From: Caryophanales bacterium
GTDB lineage: Bacteria; Bacillota; Bacilli; Bacillales; Bacillaceae_J
NCBI GenBank assembly: GCA_012840465.1
Contig: DULJ01000046.1
Location: forward strand, 1 to 64,000
Direction: 5' to 3'
DNA length: 64,000 nucleotides
Shown: piece after piece, positions 17,912 through 26,631 of the stretch
Layout: each line of letters starts with the position of its first letter
How positions within the stretch are numbered: the stretch's first letter is position 1
The notes under the pieces: generated by a model
Databases searched by the model: none
What the model saw: only the letters and a program-made list of their open reading frames with translations
What the model was told of the DNA's origin: nothing
Made by a program: the position numbers and the translations under genes

Positions 17912-18118
17912 ATGAAGATCTATGTTCAAAACAACAGCTTTAAAATGGTCGGAAAGGTAAAAGAAATTCGAGCGATGTTAAAAGAGTACTGCCAACATTT
18001 TACTACGGTAAATGAATTGATCGAAAAGAATAATCATACGTATACAATCATTTCTACTTCTACCAATAAGATGCCAAAACGGTCGCAATATTATTTATTG
18101 TTTCCCAAAAAAGAATAA
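17912..18118 (+). CDS. mciZ: MciZ-like Z-ring inhibitor, with C-terminal extension
   Basis: MciZ is a short mother-cell peptide that binds and caps FtsZ to block division during sporulation. Residues ~11-40 here (KMVGKVKEIRAMLKEY, then FTTVNELIEK) match the core of B. subtilis MciZ (LVGKAWEIRAKLKEY, then FQYVKDWISK), and the gene lies next to nudF as in B. subtilis. AAAGGAG lies 8 nt before the ATG. At 68 residues it is longer than the 40-residue B. subtilis peptide: an extra polar tail (HTYTIISTSTNKMPKRSQYY, then LLFPKKE) follows the FtsZ-binding core. Confidence 0.82.
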   Translation: MKIYVQNNSFKMVGKVKEIRAMLKEYCQHFTTVNELIEKNNHTYTIISTSTNKMPKRSQYYLLFPKKE

Positions 18119-18143
18119 AAACTGCCTTAAAGACAGCTTTCAT
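18119..18143. terminator. Weak hairpin between convergent mciZ and the ABC permease gene
   Basis: AACTGCCTTTAAAGACAGCTT-type stem with a mismatch; short T-run. It may end both transcripts. Confidence 0.35.
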
Positions 18144-19309
18144 TACTCAATTTTCTTTTTAAATTTCAATGTTGCCAGTAAACAGATTAGGAAGGCAAAT
18201 ACGGAAAGAATCACGGTTTCCTGCCATAAGGAGGCGAGTGTACTTTGTTTTAAGAAAATCCCACGTAATATTTCTAAAAAATAAGTTAACGGGATTATAC
18301 CGCCAACCCACTGAATGAAAACAGGCATTGTTTCTCGCGGGAACATAAAACCCGACAACAAAACACTTGGCAATATAAAGGCAAAGGACATTTGCATCGC
18401 TTGGAGTTGTGTCTTGGCAACGGTAGAAATCAACATTCCAACAGCCAATGTTGTAACCAAAAATAATAAGCTAAGTGCGATTAATAAGGTAATGCTCCCT
18501 TTCACCGGCACCCCAAACCAACCGACACCCGTTACCAATACGATTGTAAACGAAAAGATCCCAATAAAGACATAGGGGAGCAGTTTTCCGAGCATTAATT
18601 CTACCGGTCGGATGGGTGTTACAACGAGTTGTTCCATCGTTCCTCTTTCTTTTTCACGGACAAGGGCAAAAGCGGTTAAAATAGCCGTCACATTTTGCAT
18701 GATTAAGCCGATAAGAGCTGGGATATTAAAGATCAAACTCTCCATATTGGGGTTATATAAAACCCGTGGTAAGATTTCAATCGGCTGTTCAATATTACCA
18801 AGTCCCCTTTTTTCCATAAGTTGTTCTTGAATCGACAGTGATTCATGTTGGGTTAAGAGCTGGGCGTTGCTTAAAGCAATTCTTGCGGCATTCGGATCTG
18901 TACCATCAATCAACAGTTGAACAGAAGTGGTTTCATGCCGGTCTAACTTGGAACTATAATCCGGTGGGATCACAATCCCCGTCCGTGCTTTTCCATCATC
19001 AATTAAAGCTTGAATCTCGTCACTGCTATAGACATTCCAATCGATATCAAAATACTGAGTATTAGCAAAGCTTTGAACTAAATCGCGGCTTGCTTCACTA
19101 TTATCCTGGTCCCAAACAACAGTCGGCAAATGGTCAATATCCGTATTGACCGCGTAACCAAATAACAAAAGCATCATTAAAGGCATCGCAATCGCAATGG
19201 CTAAACTAGGAGGGTCACGACGAATTTGGATAAATTCTTTTATAAAGATTGAACGAAATCTTAAAAATGAAAAAGTCGTATTCAGTTTACGCTCTTTGTT
19301 CTCATCCAT
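18143..19309 (-). CDS. ABC-2 type exporter permease
   Basis: Membrane subunit of a drug-efflux type ABC transporter (YhhJ/YbhR-like). About 388 residues. One N-terminal helix after FIKEFIQIRRDPPSLAIAIA, a large external loop (about residues 50-200), then five C-terminal helices (LIGLIMQNVTAILTAFALVR, VFIGIFSFTIVLVTGVGWF, LLIALSLLFLVTTLAVGML and others) and the EKERGTMEQLVVTPIRP motif. A frame-opening ATG lies at 19333, deep in the ATPase gene. I prefer the ATG at 19309 (MDENKERK), which overlaps the ATPase stop by 8 bp. Last gene of an HlyD-ATPase-permease operon. Confidence 0.88.
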   Translation of the reverse strand: MDENKERKLNTTFSFLRFRSIFIKEFIQIRRDPPSLAIAIAMPLMMLLLFGYAVNTDIDHLPTVVWDQDNSEASRDLVQSFANTQYFDIDWNVYSSDEIQALIDDGKARTGIVIPPDYSSKLDRHETTSVQLLIDGTDPNAARIALSNAQLLTQHESLSIQEQLMEKRGLGNIEQPIEILPRVLYNPNMESLIFNIPALIGLIMQNVTAILTAFALVREKERGTMEQLVVTPIRPVELMLGKLLPYVFIGIFSFTIVLVTGVGWFGVPVKGSITLLIALSLLFLVTTLAVGMLISTVAKTQLQAMQMSFAFILPSVLLSGFMFPRETMPVFIQWVGGIIPLTYFLEILRGIFLKQSTLASLWQETVILSVFAFLICLLATLKFKKKIE

Positions 19310-20051
19310 CGCTTTCACTTCCAGACTCTGCATTCGTTACAAATTGAATAAAAACATCTTCCAAATTATCTACGTGACATTGCTCTTTAAGCTCCCCGGG
19401 TGTGCCATTTCCGAGTAAACGTCCCAAAAATATAAAGCTAATATAATCACATGTTTCTGCCTCATCCATATAATGGGTGCTGACTAATATCGTAATTCCT
19501 TGTTCTGAAAGCCGGCGGATGACATCCCAGAAAATTCGTCTTGAAACCGGATCAACCCCCGCGGTTGGTTCATCTAATATCAACACTTCCGGTTCATGGA
19601 GCAAGGCGCATGATAAAGCCAAGCGTTGCTTCCAACCTCCCGATAATTTCCCAGCCAATTGTTTTTCTCTTCCTGCTAAGCCCGCCATTTCAATTAACTC
19701 TTTTTTACGGTCTACCGCTTTTGACGGTTCAAGCCCATATATGCCCGCATAAAAATTGAGATTTTCCGAAACTGTCAGCTCTTCATACAAACTGAACTTT
19801 TGCGACATATAGCCAATATGGTGCTTTATTTTTTCAGAATCCTTACGGATATCATACCCTAAAACGGTTCCGCTTCCGGATGTTGGGTCCATCAAGCCGC
19901 AAAGCATGCGAATTGTTGTTGATTTGCCGGATCCATTTGGTCCTAAAAAGCCGTAAATTGAACCCTTTGGAATGCTCATTGAAATATTATCAACTGCCAC
20001 CAAATTCCCGAATCTTTTCGTTAAATTTTCACAAGTTATGGCCATTTTCAT
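19302..20051 (-). CDS. ABC exporter ATP-binding protein
   Basis: 249-residue ATPase: Walker A GPNGSGKST, Q-loop YMSQKFSLYEELTV, signature LSGGWKQRLALSCALLHEP, Walker B VLILDEPTAGVDP and H-loop STHYMDEAE. It belongs to the YbhF/CcmA-like group that pairs with ABC-2 permeases. The start overlaps the HlyD stop as ATGA, indicating coupled translation. Confidence 0.93.
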   Translation of the reverse strand: MKMAITCENLTKRFGNLVAVDNISMSIPKGSIYGFLGPNGSGKSTTIRMLCGLMDPTSGSGTVLGYDIRKDSEKIKHHIGYMSQKFSLYEELTVSENLNFYAGIYGLEPSKAVDRKKELIEMAGLAGREKQLAGKLSGGWKQRLALSCALLHEPEVLILDEPTAGVDPVSRRIFWDVIRRLSEQGITILVSTHYMDEAETCDYISFIFLGRLLGNGTPGELKEQCHVDNLEDVFIQFVTNAESGSESDG

Positions 20052-21232
20052 TTTTCCGTCTCCTTCTTAAGGAAACGTATATCTGCCGGCATACCTGGTT
20101 TTAATTGCCGGAATCCCTCTGTCGGCTCGACAATGACCTCAAATACCATTTTTGTTCGTTCCTCTGGCGTTTGCACATTTTTGGGAGTAAATTCAGCCGA
20201 GTTTGAAATATATGTAATTTTCCCATTAAAAGCTTTGTCAGGGTATGAATCGACGAAAATCTCAGCTTTGCCTCCAAGCGTGACTTCATTCAATCTCATT
20301 TCAGGAATATAAACCTTGACTTTAAGTTTATTTTGTTCCAGCAAAGTGTACATTTGAAAATTAGCCGTGACAACTTCTCCTACTGAAATGTTTCTTCTTA
20401 AAACAATTCCATCGATTGGTGCCGTCACGTTTGTTTTATCAAGCTGAATTTGAATTTGCTCTTGTTTTGCTTTCGCTTGGTCAAGTTGACTGGTCAATTT
20501 TATAATTGTATGGTTTGTTGCTCCTTCCTGTTGAAGGCTTAGCTCCGCCTGTTGCATTTTACTATTAGCTTGCAATTCCCTAATTTGGTTTTCATACGTG
20601 CTTTGATCCTTTTTGGCCATTGCATATAAAGATTCTACTTCCTTAAGCTTTGCTTTAAGTTGATTCACAGACGAAGTAGCCTTATTTACCTGTTCCTCTT
20701 GCACTTTTAGTTCGTTTTCGGAAGCCGCTCCGTTTTTATATAATTTTTCAATTTTTATCAATTGGTCTTTATAAAAAATTTTAGTTTCTTCCGCGGATTC
20801 AAGCTGTGCTTTTATTTGATCAATATTTGCTTTTCTTTGAATTAACAAATCATTTAATTTTGATAATTGTATATTTACGTTATCCATCTTCACATCATTC
20901 TGCTCAAGCAGTGATAATGTTTTTTTGATTTCTTGATTACGAGTACCCGCTTTACCCTCGTCAAGGGCTGCTTTTGCCGCTTGAACACCTGCTTTTGCTT
21001 CCTTCATTTGCGCTTGTATAAGTCGGTCATCTATTTGAACCAATGGTTGCCCTTTTGTTACTGTATCACCCTCATCTGCTAAAAGGGCTTGTACAGATCC
21101 TGTTACTTCAGCTAAAATTGGGATCTCTTCTCCTTCAATTGTACCGGAATACAGCTGTTCCCCATTCGTTGAACAAGCAGTCATTAAAATAAATAAAGCT
21201 ATAAATGCAATACTGGAAGGAAATTTTCTCAT
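20048..21232 (-). CDS. HlyD-family adaptor, predicted lipoprotein
   Basis: Periplasmic-adaptor-like (membrane fusion) subunit of the exporter. Signal MRKFPSSIAFIALFILMTAC contains a lipobox (LMTAC), so the mature protein is probably lipid-anchored outside the membrane. Then come a split lipoyl domain (GSVQALLADEGDTVTKGQPL and TAPIDGIVLRRNISVGEVV) flanking a long coiled coil (about residues 90-260), and a beta-barrel domain. The frame continues upstream, and ATGs at 21244 and 21232 compete. AAAGGAG is 1 nt from the first and 13 nt from the second, so the start is uncertain. Confidence 0.85.
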   Translation of the reverse strand: MRKFPSSIAFIALFILMTACSTNGEQLYSGTIEGEEIPILAEVTGSVQALLADEGDTVTKGQPLVQIDDRLIQAQMKEAKAGVQAAKAALDEGKAGTRNQEIKKTLSLLEQNDVKMDNVNIQLSKLNDLLIQRKANIDQIKAQLESAEETKIFYKDQLIKIEKLYKNGAASENELKVQEEQVNKATSSVNQLKAKLKEVESLYAMAKKDQSTYENQIRELQANSKMQQAELSLQQEGATNHTIIKLTSQLDQAKAKQEQIQIQLDKTNVTAPIDGIVLRRNISVGEVVTANFQMYTLLEQNKLKVKVYIPEMRLNEVTLGGKAEIFVDSYPDKAFNGKITYISNSAEFTPKNVQTPEERTKMVFEVIVEPTEGFRQLKPGMPADIRFLKKETEK

Positions 21233-21254
21233 AAAATGAATCATGCTCCTTTCA

Positions 21255-21290
21255 AAAAAAGTGCTACCCATACCTGTAGTGTAGCACTTC
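21255..21290 (-). terminator. Terminator/attenuator-like hairpin before the exporter operon
   Basis: AAGTGCTAC and GTAGCACTT pair perfectly across a 13-nt loop, followed on the minus strand by seven T and then, with no gap, the AAAGGAG of the adaptor gene. It can end the upstream peptidase transcript. Because it abuts the ribosome site it could also act as an attenuator of read-through. Confidence 0.6.
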
Positions 21291-21315
21291 GTTTTAAAAG
21301 GAAACACAATTATTT

Positions 21316-22506
21316 TTACATATATAATCCAGCTAAGAAAATGCCAAGCGTTTCTTCATAAATTTCATTAAATTGAGAGAGCGGTAGCGGATTTACACCC
21401 GTCCCGAGTTCAATCGTAAAACCAGGTCTGTGCCAATCTTGAATAAACCAATCTTTATAGCCGGCATAACTATCAACAGTCCGTACTGGTGTATATCCAC
21501 TTACTCTAGCGAGTTCATTCACAATCGTCCGAGATTCAGGGGGTTCCAAGTTTTCAAAGCCCCAGTAAATAACTTCCCCTTGGGTATGGAAAGCCAATAC
21601 ACGGTTAAAGTTTTTTCTTCGCGTTAATTCTGCCATGGCAATTGATTCCGGCTCTGATAATGGTTTGTCCCCAGGAAAATCCCTTGGTGCAGGCGTTTGC
21701 TCACGTCTTTCTTTTTCAATCTCCCATTTGGCCGGAAATTGATCATTTAAATCGACACCACGAATATTGGCTTTCCATCCGGAAAAGTTACGGCTACCTC
21801 TGTTTATCTCGACAACCCTGCTTCTCCAAGGCCCCTCACTTGGTGGACCATTTAACACTAAATTTACACCATCCGGATTCACCATCGGCACAATAGAGAG
21901 GGAAACTTGTTGATAATACGGCAACATATATAAACCGCGGACTGGCGTTTGATTTGTCAATGCTAATAAGTAATCATTTAAAAACGTCATGACTACAGGA
22001 GTTGTAATCCATTCATTCGCATGAAAAGAAGCATTATAATGAACCTTTTTATTTCCTCTGCCGATGTTGACTTCAGGAATAGCCCGGTTAAGTACTGTAC
22101 GACCAATGGATGGGGTCATAATAAATGGATAAATGCTCTTCAAGCGGGTAAGATTTTCCATCATCAGATCATAACTATAATTTTGCCGCCCCTCGACAAC
22201 CCTCCAAATAATTCGTAATGGCACTCTTATCGTTTGACCAATCCGAAGTGCACCGGGGTTTATATTGGGATTGACTAAAAGTAGGCTTTCCAACGATAAA
22301 TTACGTCTCTGGGCAATAGCCCATAATGTATCTCCAGCTCTTATTACATAATTTGTAACGACAAATCCGGGGATTTTTATCGTTTGACCAATCCGAAGTT
22401 GATTAGCGGGAATTTCACGGTTGGAATCAAGAATAAGTTGGAGAGGTAGCTGGAACAGTTGACTGTATTTCCAATAGGAGTCACCTTGTCTTACTACTAT
22501 GTCCAT
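21316..22506 (-). CDS. LysM and M14 carboxypeptidase-domain wall peptidase (gamma-D-glutamyl-L-diamino acid endopeptidase I-like)
   Basis: About 396 residues. Two LysM repeats ([40 protein letters not shown]) bind peptidoglycan. The M14 zinc-peptidase domain follows, with HANEW (zinc His and Glu), LAFHTQGE (zinc His) and the catalytic Glu in FTIELGTG. This is the make-up of endopeptidase I from Lysinibacillus sphaericus, which cleaves between D-Glu and meso-diaminopimelate. The open frame reaches 22605 into a repeat, but GAGAGGG places the start at 22506 ([11 protein letters not shown]). No signal peptide is visible, as in that family. Confidence 0.85.
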   Translation of the reverse strand: MDIVVRQGDSYWKYSQLFQLPLQLILDSNREIPANQLRIGQTIKIPGFVVTNYVIRAGDTLWAIAQRRNLSLESLLLVNPNINPGALRIGQTIRVPLRIIWRVVEGRQNYSYDLMMENLTRLKSIYPFIMTPSIGRTVLNRAIPEVNIGRGNKKVHYNASFHANEWITTPVVMTFLNDYLLALTNQTPVRGLYMLPYYQQVSLSIVPMVNPDGVNLVLNGPPSEGPWRSRVVEINRGSRNFSGWKANIRGVDLNDQFPAKWEIEKERREQTPAPRDFPGDKPLSEPESIAMAELTRRKNFNRVLAFHTQGEVIYWGFENLEPPESRTIVNELARVSGYTPVRTVDSYAGYKDWFIQDWHRPGFTIELGTGVNPLPLSQFNEIYEETLGIFLAGLYM

Positions 22507-22532
22507 CAAAAACACACCCTCTCTTTTATCAA

Positions 22533-22713
22533 ATGCGCCTTGGCGTATTTGCGCCCAGAGTTTTTCGAGCTTGCTCGAAAAACTACCTCTGAAAATCTGT
22601 GGCATCCGCCGGAGGCTTTAACTTTATTCAGCCGGGGTTTGCAATTAAAATACTAATTTGCATTCACCTCGCCACTTATGGAAGTAGGAAACTTCTGCTG
22701 AATGAAGTTATAT
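22533..22713. repeat. Dispersed repeat, family 1, copy B
   Basis: Begins with ATCAAATGCGCCTTGGCGTA (the same opening as 55756), has an internal TTTTTCGAGC/GCTCGAAAAA hairpin and then matches 54-211. It lies directly upstream of the wall peptidase start and separates it from the cold-shock gene. Confidence 0.75.
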
Positions 22714-22773
22714 AATCATTCAATATACATTTCTATGAGTGTTTCTCAATCAATATTCGAAAATTATCTTTTG

Positions 22774-22804
22774 TTGGTTTTAAAAAAAATTTACTGGATA
22801 TAAT
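22774..22804 (+). promoter_or_regulatory. Probable promoter of the cold-shock gene
   Basis: TATAAT at 22799-22804 with a weak TTGGTT at 22774-22779 (19-bp spacer). It leaves a ~50-nt leader, which is short for a cold-shock gene. Confidence 0.45.
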
Positions 22805-22862
22805 AAGAAAGTAAGTGTATTTTTGCACTTTTTATTTCTTACAATTTAGGAGGCAACAAAAA

Positions 22863-23063
22863 ATGGAACATGGTAAAGTAAAATGGTTTAACAGTGAGAA
22901 AGGCTTCGGATTTATAGAACGTGAAGGTGGCGAGGATGTATTCGTTCACTTTTCTGCTATCCAAGGAGATGGCTTTAAAACATTGGATGAAGGTCAAGAA
23001 GTAACCTTCGAAATTGAAAATGGACAGCGCGGTCCGCAGGCCACAAACGTCCAAAAAGTCTAA
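22863..23063 (+). CDS. Cold-shock protein, CspA family
   Basis: 66-residue single OB-fold RNA chaperone with both RNA-binding motifs: [13 protein letters not shown] (RNP1) and DVFVHFSAI (RNP2). It resembles B. subtilis CspB/CspC/CspD, and which one cannot be said. AGGAGG lies about 8 nt before the ATG at 22863. The frame extends upstream without a ribosome site. A terminator follows at 23071-23096. Confidence 0.95.
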   Translation: MEHGKVKWFNSEKGFGFIEREGGEDVFVHFSAIQGDGFKTLDEGQEVTFEIENGQRGPQATNVQKV

Positions 23064-23070
23064 GATAAAT

Positions 23071-23096
23071 GGCTGTCTCTTGGGACAGCTTTTTTT
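23071..23096 (+). terminator. Terminator of the cold-shock gene
   Basis: GCTGTC TCTTGG GACAGC followed by seven T. Confidence 0.88.
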
Positions 23097-23193
23097 ATGA
23101 AATAATTGGGACTTTTTATTTTACATTAAAAACTATTTGACTTAAAATATTAATTAATAATAATTTTAAATCGCTAATGGGAGGAATTTGAAT

Positions 23194-23754
23194 ATGTATG
23201 ATATTATTATTGTCGGAGCAGGACCTGCTGGAGGTAGTGCAGCATTATTTGCAGCGAAATCAGGCAAAAAAACATTGATTATTGATAATGACAAAAGTGT
23301 TACTAAACGTGCATGGATGGAAAACCACTATGGTGTAAAGGAAATTTCAGGACCAGACCTTGTCGAAGTTGGACAACAACAAGCAACTAAATTTGGTGCT
23401 GAAATTATCACCGATACAGTTATAAACATTGCAAAATCCGATTCTGGTGTAACGGTAGAAACTGAAAATCAAAAATATGAAGGAACACATGTAATCCTAG
23501 CAACTGGTATGCTTGTAGAGGTTGCTGAAAAATCCGGTGTCAAGACTGTTCCCGGGACTGAGCCACGTGTTAAATCTATTATCGAAGTTGATGCACAAGG
23601 TAAAACAAACGTAGACGGTGTTTGGGCTGCTGGTACTGTTGCCGGTGTAAGCATGCACACAATCATTACTGCTGGTGACGGCGCTAAAGTTGCCATCAAC
23701 ATTATTAGTGAATTAAACGGTGAACGCTACGTTGATCACGATATACTTAAATAA
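23194..23754 (+). CDS. Short FAD-dependent oxidoreductase, thioredoxin-reductase-like fold
   Basis: 186 residues with the N-terminal FAD dinucleotide-binding motif IIIVGAGPAGGSAALFAA, a middle strand VILATGM and the C-terminal FAD motif VDGVWAAGTVAGVSMHTIIT. It therefore keeps the FAD halves of the thioredoxin-reductase fold but lacks the NADPH domain and the redox CxxC. Such short forms occur in Bacillaceae. The electron donor and substrate are unknown. A TTG at 23188 also opens the frame, but GGAGG is 3 nt from it and 9 nt from the ATG at 23194. Confidence 0.8.
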   Translation: MYDIIIVGAGPAGGSAALFAAKSGKKTLIIDNDKSVTKRAWMENHYGVKEISGPDLVEVGQQQATKFGAEIITDTVINIAKSDSGVTVETENQKYEGTHVILATGMLVEVAEKSGVKTVPGTEPRVKSIIEVDAQGKTNVDGVWAAGTVAGVSMHTIITAGDGAKVAINIISELNGERYVDHDILK

Positions 23755-23756
23755 AT

Positions 23757-23785
23757 GAAAAAAGACGGGAGTCCCGTCTTTTTTC
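23757..23785. terminator. Bidirectional terminator
   Basis: AAAAAGACGGGAGTCCCGTC, then TTTTT: a GACGGG/CCCGTC stem between A- and T-runs. It serves the oxidoreductase (+) and yqkE (-). Confidence 0.9.
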
Positions 23786-23787
23786 AT

Positions 23788-24048
23788 TTATTTGAATTTC
23801 TTCCAATCTAAGTTACTTTCATTAAAAAGATCTTCAAACGACTTATTTTTTTCGCGTTGTTTTCGCTCTCGTCGTTTTTGCTCTTCCTCTAATTCTTGCT
23901 GTTTCTTTGCTTCCATTTTTAATTCTGATTGTTTTTCTTTTAATTTTGCAAATACATTTTGATCTAAATGATCAAGGATACTAATCTTATCTTGTTGTTC
24001 ATTTTTTTGATTTTTTTGCTTTTGATTTTGCACTTTCTTTTTTGCCAT
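23788..24048 (-). CDS. yqkE: YqkE-family protein (DUF3886)
   Basis: 86 residues, almost entirely charged: Lys/Gln-rich N-terminus (MAKKKVQNQKQKNQKNEQQD), a predicted helix/coiled coil (AKLKEKQSELKMEAKKQQEL) and the conserved-looking ending SFEDLFNESNLDWKKFK. Size, composition and position in the yqk region fit YqkE. No known function. Confidence 0.75.
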   Translation of the reverse strand: MAKKKVQNQKQKNQKNEQQDKISILDHLDQNVFAKLKEKQSELKMEAKKQQELEEEQKRRERKQREKNKSFEDLFNESNLDWKKFK

Positions 24049-24091
24049 GATTTATCACCTCTATGGCAAATTATATCATGGCTTGTACAGA

Positions 24092-25282
24092 TTATTCTAC
24101 ATTCTCAATGATTGTAGCTACACCTTGGCCGCCACCAATACATAATGTTGCTAAGCCGTAACGGTCGCCGCGGCGTTTTAATTCATGAATTAGGCTTACT
24201 AGAATTCTCGCACCACTTGCACCGATTGGATGTCCCAGAGCAATGGCTCCACCATTTACATTTAAGATATCTTTGTTAAATTGAAGCTCACGGTCAACAG
24301 CAAGTGATTGTGCAGCAAACGCTTCATTAGCTTCAATTAAGTTAATGTCATCTAATCCAAGACCTGTCTTCTCAAGCACTTTTTTAACAGCTTGTACGGG
24401 GCCAATTCCCATAATGCTTGGATCTACACCGGCATTTGCATTACCACGGATGACTACAAGCGGTTTAATACCAAGACTTTCCGCTTTTTCACGGCTCATT
24501 AATACAAATGCTGCTGCTCCGTCATTAATACCAGATGCGTTTCCAGCTGTAACTGAACCGTCTTTTTTGAAGGCTGGGCGAAGTTTTGCTAATTTTTCAG
24601 CTGTAGTACCAGCTTTTACATATTCGTCCGTGTCAAAAATAACTGGCTCACCTTTACGTTGTGGAATTTCCACTGGTACGATTTCGTCTCTGAATTTGCC
24701 TGCTTCAATCGCTGCTGTAGCTTTTTGTTGGCTTAATGCAGATAATTCATCCTGTTCTTCACGAGTGATTCCATATTTTTCACATAGGTTTTCAGCAGTC
24801 ACACCCATATGGTAATTATTAAATGCACACCATAAGCCGTCATGAACCATGCTGTCGACAACTTTTTGATCGCCCATGCGGTAGCCATCACGGGCATTCT
24901 TTAATAAATATGGTGCTTGACTCATATTCTCGAATCCACCAGCGACAACAACATCAGCATCGCCAACCATAATTGCTTGTGTAGCTAAGTGAACAGCTTT
25001 TAAGCCTGATCCGCATACTTTGTTAATGGTCATTGCTGATGTTTCTTGCGGTAATTCAGCAAAAATTGAAGCTTGTCGCGCTGGATTTTGTCCTAAACCT
25101 GCTTGCAGAACATTTCCCATAATGACTTCATCGACTTGATCAGCTTGCACATCTGCACGCTTTAAAGCCTCTTTAATTACGATTGCTCCAAGCTTGGGAG
25201 CAGAAATATCCTTCAAGCTTCCTGCAAAACTACCGATTCCTGTTCTTACTGCACTTACAATTACAACGTCTTTTAATGTCAA
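24092..25282 (-). CDS. Acetyl-CoA acetyltransferase (thiolase)
   Basis: Condenses two acetyl-CoA to acetoacetyl-CoA or cleaves 3-ketoacyl-CoA. 396 residues with the acylated Cys in [13 protein letters not shown] (near residue 88), [10 protein letters not shown] (His near 352) and the second Cys in CIGGGQG (near 382). It resembles AtoB/MmgA/PhaA-type enzymes. The biological direction is not shown by context: neighbours are yqkE and a uvrX fragment, with no ketoacid or butyrate genes next to it. Confidence 0.93.
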   Translation of the reverse strand: MTLKDVVIVSAVRTGIGSFAGSLKDISAPKLGAIVIKEALKRADVQADQVDEVIMGNVLQAGLGQNPARQASIFAELPQETSAMTINKVCGSGLKAVHLATQAIMVGDADVVVAGGFENMSQAPYLLKNARDGYRMGDQKVVDSMVHDGLWCAFNNYHMGVTAENLCEKYGITREEQDELSALSQQKATAAIEAGKFRDEIVPVEIPQRKGEPVIFDTDEYVKAGTTAEKLAKLRPAFKKDGSVTAGNASGINDGAAAFVLMSREKAESLGIKPLVVIRGNANAGVDPSIMGIGPVQAVKKVLEKTGLGLDDINLIEANEAFAAQSLAVDRELQFNKDILNVNGGAIALGHPIGASGARILVSLIHELKRRGDRYGLATLCIGGGQGVATIIENVE

Positions 25283-25418
25283 CCTAATTTCCCCCTTGTT
25301 TTTAGTACATCTTATCTATGTACATCTCATCTATTATATTTTCGCAATCAGGGGGATATTCTCCTTTTTTTTAAACAGAATTTCTTTCGCAAAATTCCAA
25401 CAATTATCGCCACTTTTT

Positions 25419-25655
25419 TCACGTCCTATGTCCACCTACAAGCTGATTACGATGACGTGATGTTCCCGCTTTTGTATAAGAAACTGCACGCAAAATCGCA
25501 TTCGGACCGTACTTTTTACGGATAGCATCGATCACATACCCTAGCTCTTGTTCCTTTACTTTGCTTTCTTCAAACAGGCTAAGCTGAAGCTGTCTATCTT
25601 CGCAAACATTGGATAATATTATCGAAATTTGACGTACCATGCGGTTGTTAAAAGA
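25419..25655 (-). pseudogene. C-terminal remnant of a UvrX/YqjW-type Y-family DNA polymerase
   Basis: About 73 residues matching only the end of the UmuC-like polymerases of Bacillus: VRQISIILSN, a clamp-binding-like QLQLSLFEE, then VIDAIRKKYGPNAILRAVSY and a His/Arg-rich tail GTSRHRNQLVGGH. A stop codon lies a few codons upstream and the polymerase, finger and thumb domains are missing, so most of the gene has been lost. B. subtilis has yqjW in this general region. Confidence 0.8.
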
Positions 25656-25672
25656 AAACTAATGTATTCAAA

Positions 25673-25710
25673 AATAACGTGCCAATTCATATTAGAATTG
25701 GCACGTTATT
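25673..25710 (-). terminator. Terminator after proI
   Basis: A 16-bp perfect stem, AATAACGTGCCAATTC and its complement, around ATATTA. It ends proI and separates it from the uvrX remnant. Confidence 0.85.
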
Positions 25711-25737
25711 TCATACATTATTTATTTCATGTATAGT

Positions 25738-26601
25738 TTACGCACTTGCGCTTTTAGCAATCGTTTCATTCATTTTAGTTTCTATTTCGACTCCCATTTC
25801 TGCTGAGCGGGCTGCAGCACGTTCGATACACTCAATCATCGCTTCTTGGTATTTAAATTGTTCCAATACTTTTAATCCAGCCTCTGTTGTTCCACCTGGG
25901 CTCATTACTTCTTTTCTAAGTGTTGAAGGGGGCTTCGGAGACGATTTCAACATTTCAGCCGCCCCGATAATCGTTTGCAGAATCAACTCTTTACTCACAT
26001 CTTGTGCTAAACCTAAATCTACAGCAGCTTTTTCCATCGCTTCAACTAGATAATAAACATAAGCTGGACCGCTTCCAGAAAGACCTGTTACCGCATGGAG
26101 ATCCTCTTCATTCACCTTCGAAACCGTTCCAATTGTTAAAAATAAAGTCTCTGCAATCGTTTCGTGCAAGTCGTCGGCATACGTTCCCTTTGATATTGCA
26201 GTAGCTGAATAACCAATGGTTGCTGAAGTATTCGGCATTGCCCGAATGATCGCGATATTTAAGCCTAATAATTCCTCCATACTTTTTGTGGAGACACCGG
26301 CAATCACTGAAATCAACATTTGTTTTTCAGAGACGAATGGCTTAATTCCTTCCAAAGCTGCCGTTACATCCTTTGGCTTCATTGCCAAAATAATCACACC
26401 CGCATTTTTAATCGCTTCACCTTGATCATGCGTTACGACCACTCCGTATTGCTCTTTAAAATAATCCAGTCTTTCTTTATTTGAACGGTTTGTTATGATC
26501 AATTGCTCCTTTTCAAACAGTTCGCTGTTTAACATTCCAGACACCATTGCTTCTGCCATTGAACCTGCACCAATAAACGCGTAGGTTAATTTTTTGTTCA
26601 T
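25738..26601 (-). CDS. proI: Pyrroline-5-carboxylate reductase
   Basis: Last step of proline synthesis, reducing pyrroline-5-carboxylate with NAD(P)H. 287 residues: Rossmann motif FIGAGSMAEAMVSGML, then AMPNTSATIG and the C-terminal signature GLSGSGPAYVYYLVEAMEKA...SPGGTTEAGLKVLE. In B. subtilis the yqjO/proI gene also precedes yqjP-yqjQ. A T-box upstream shows control by proline supply, so this is the anabolic copy. Confidence 0.96.
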   Translation of the reverse strand: MNKKLTYAFIGAGSMAEAMVSGMLNSELFEKEQLIITNRSNKERLDYFKEQYGVVVTHDQGEAIKNAGVIILAMKPKDVTAALEGIKPFVSEKQMLISVIAGVSTKSMEELLGLNIAIIRAMPNTSATIGYSATAISKGTYADDLHETIAETLFLTIGTVSKVNEEDLHAVTGLSGSGPAYVYYLVEAMEKAAVDLGLAQDVSKELILQTIIGAAEMLKSSPKPPSTLRKEVMSPGGTTEAGLKVLEQFKYQEAMIECIERAAARSAEMGVEIETKMNETIAKSASA

Positions 26602-26631
26602 TTATATTCCCTCCAGTTTAATATCAAATCA

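Noticed and set aside
24345-24815. 156-codon plus-strand frame antisense to the thiolase gene
   Set aside because: A complementary-strand shadow of a well-supported coding region, with no ribosome site and no family.
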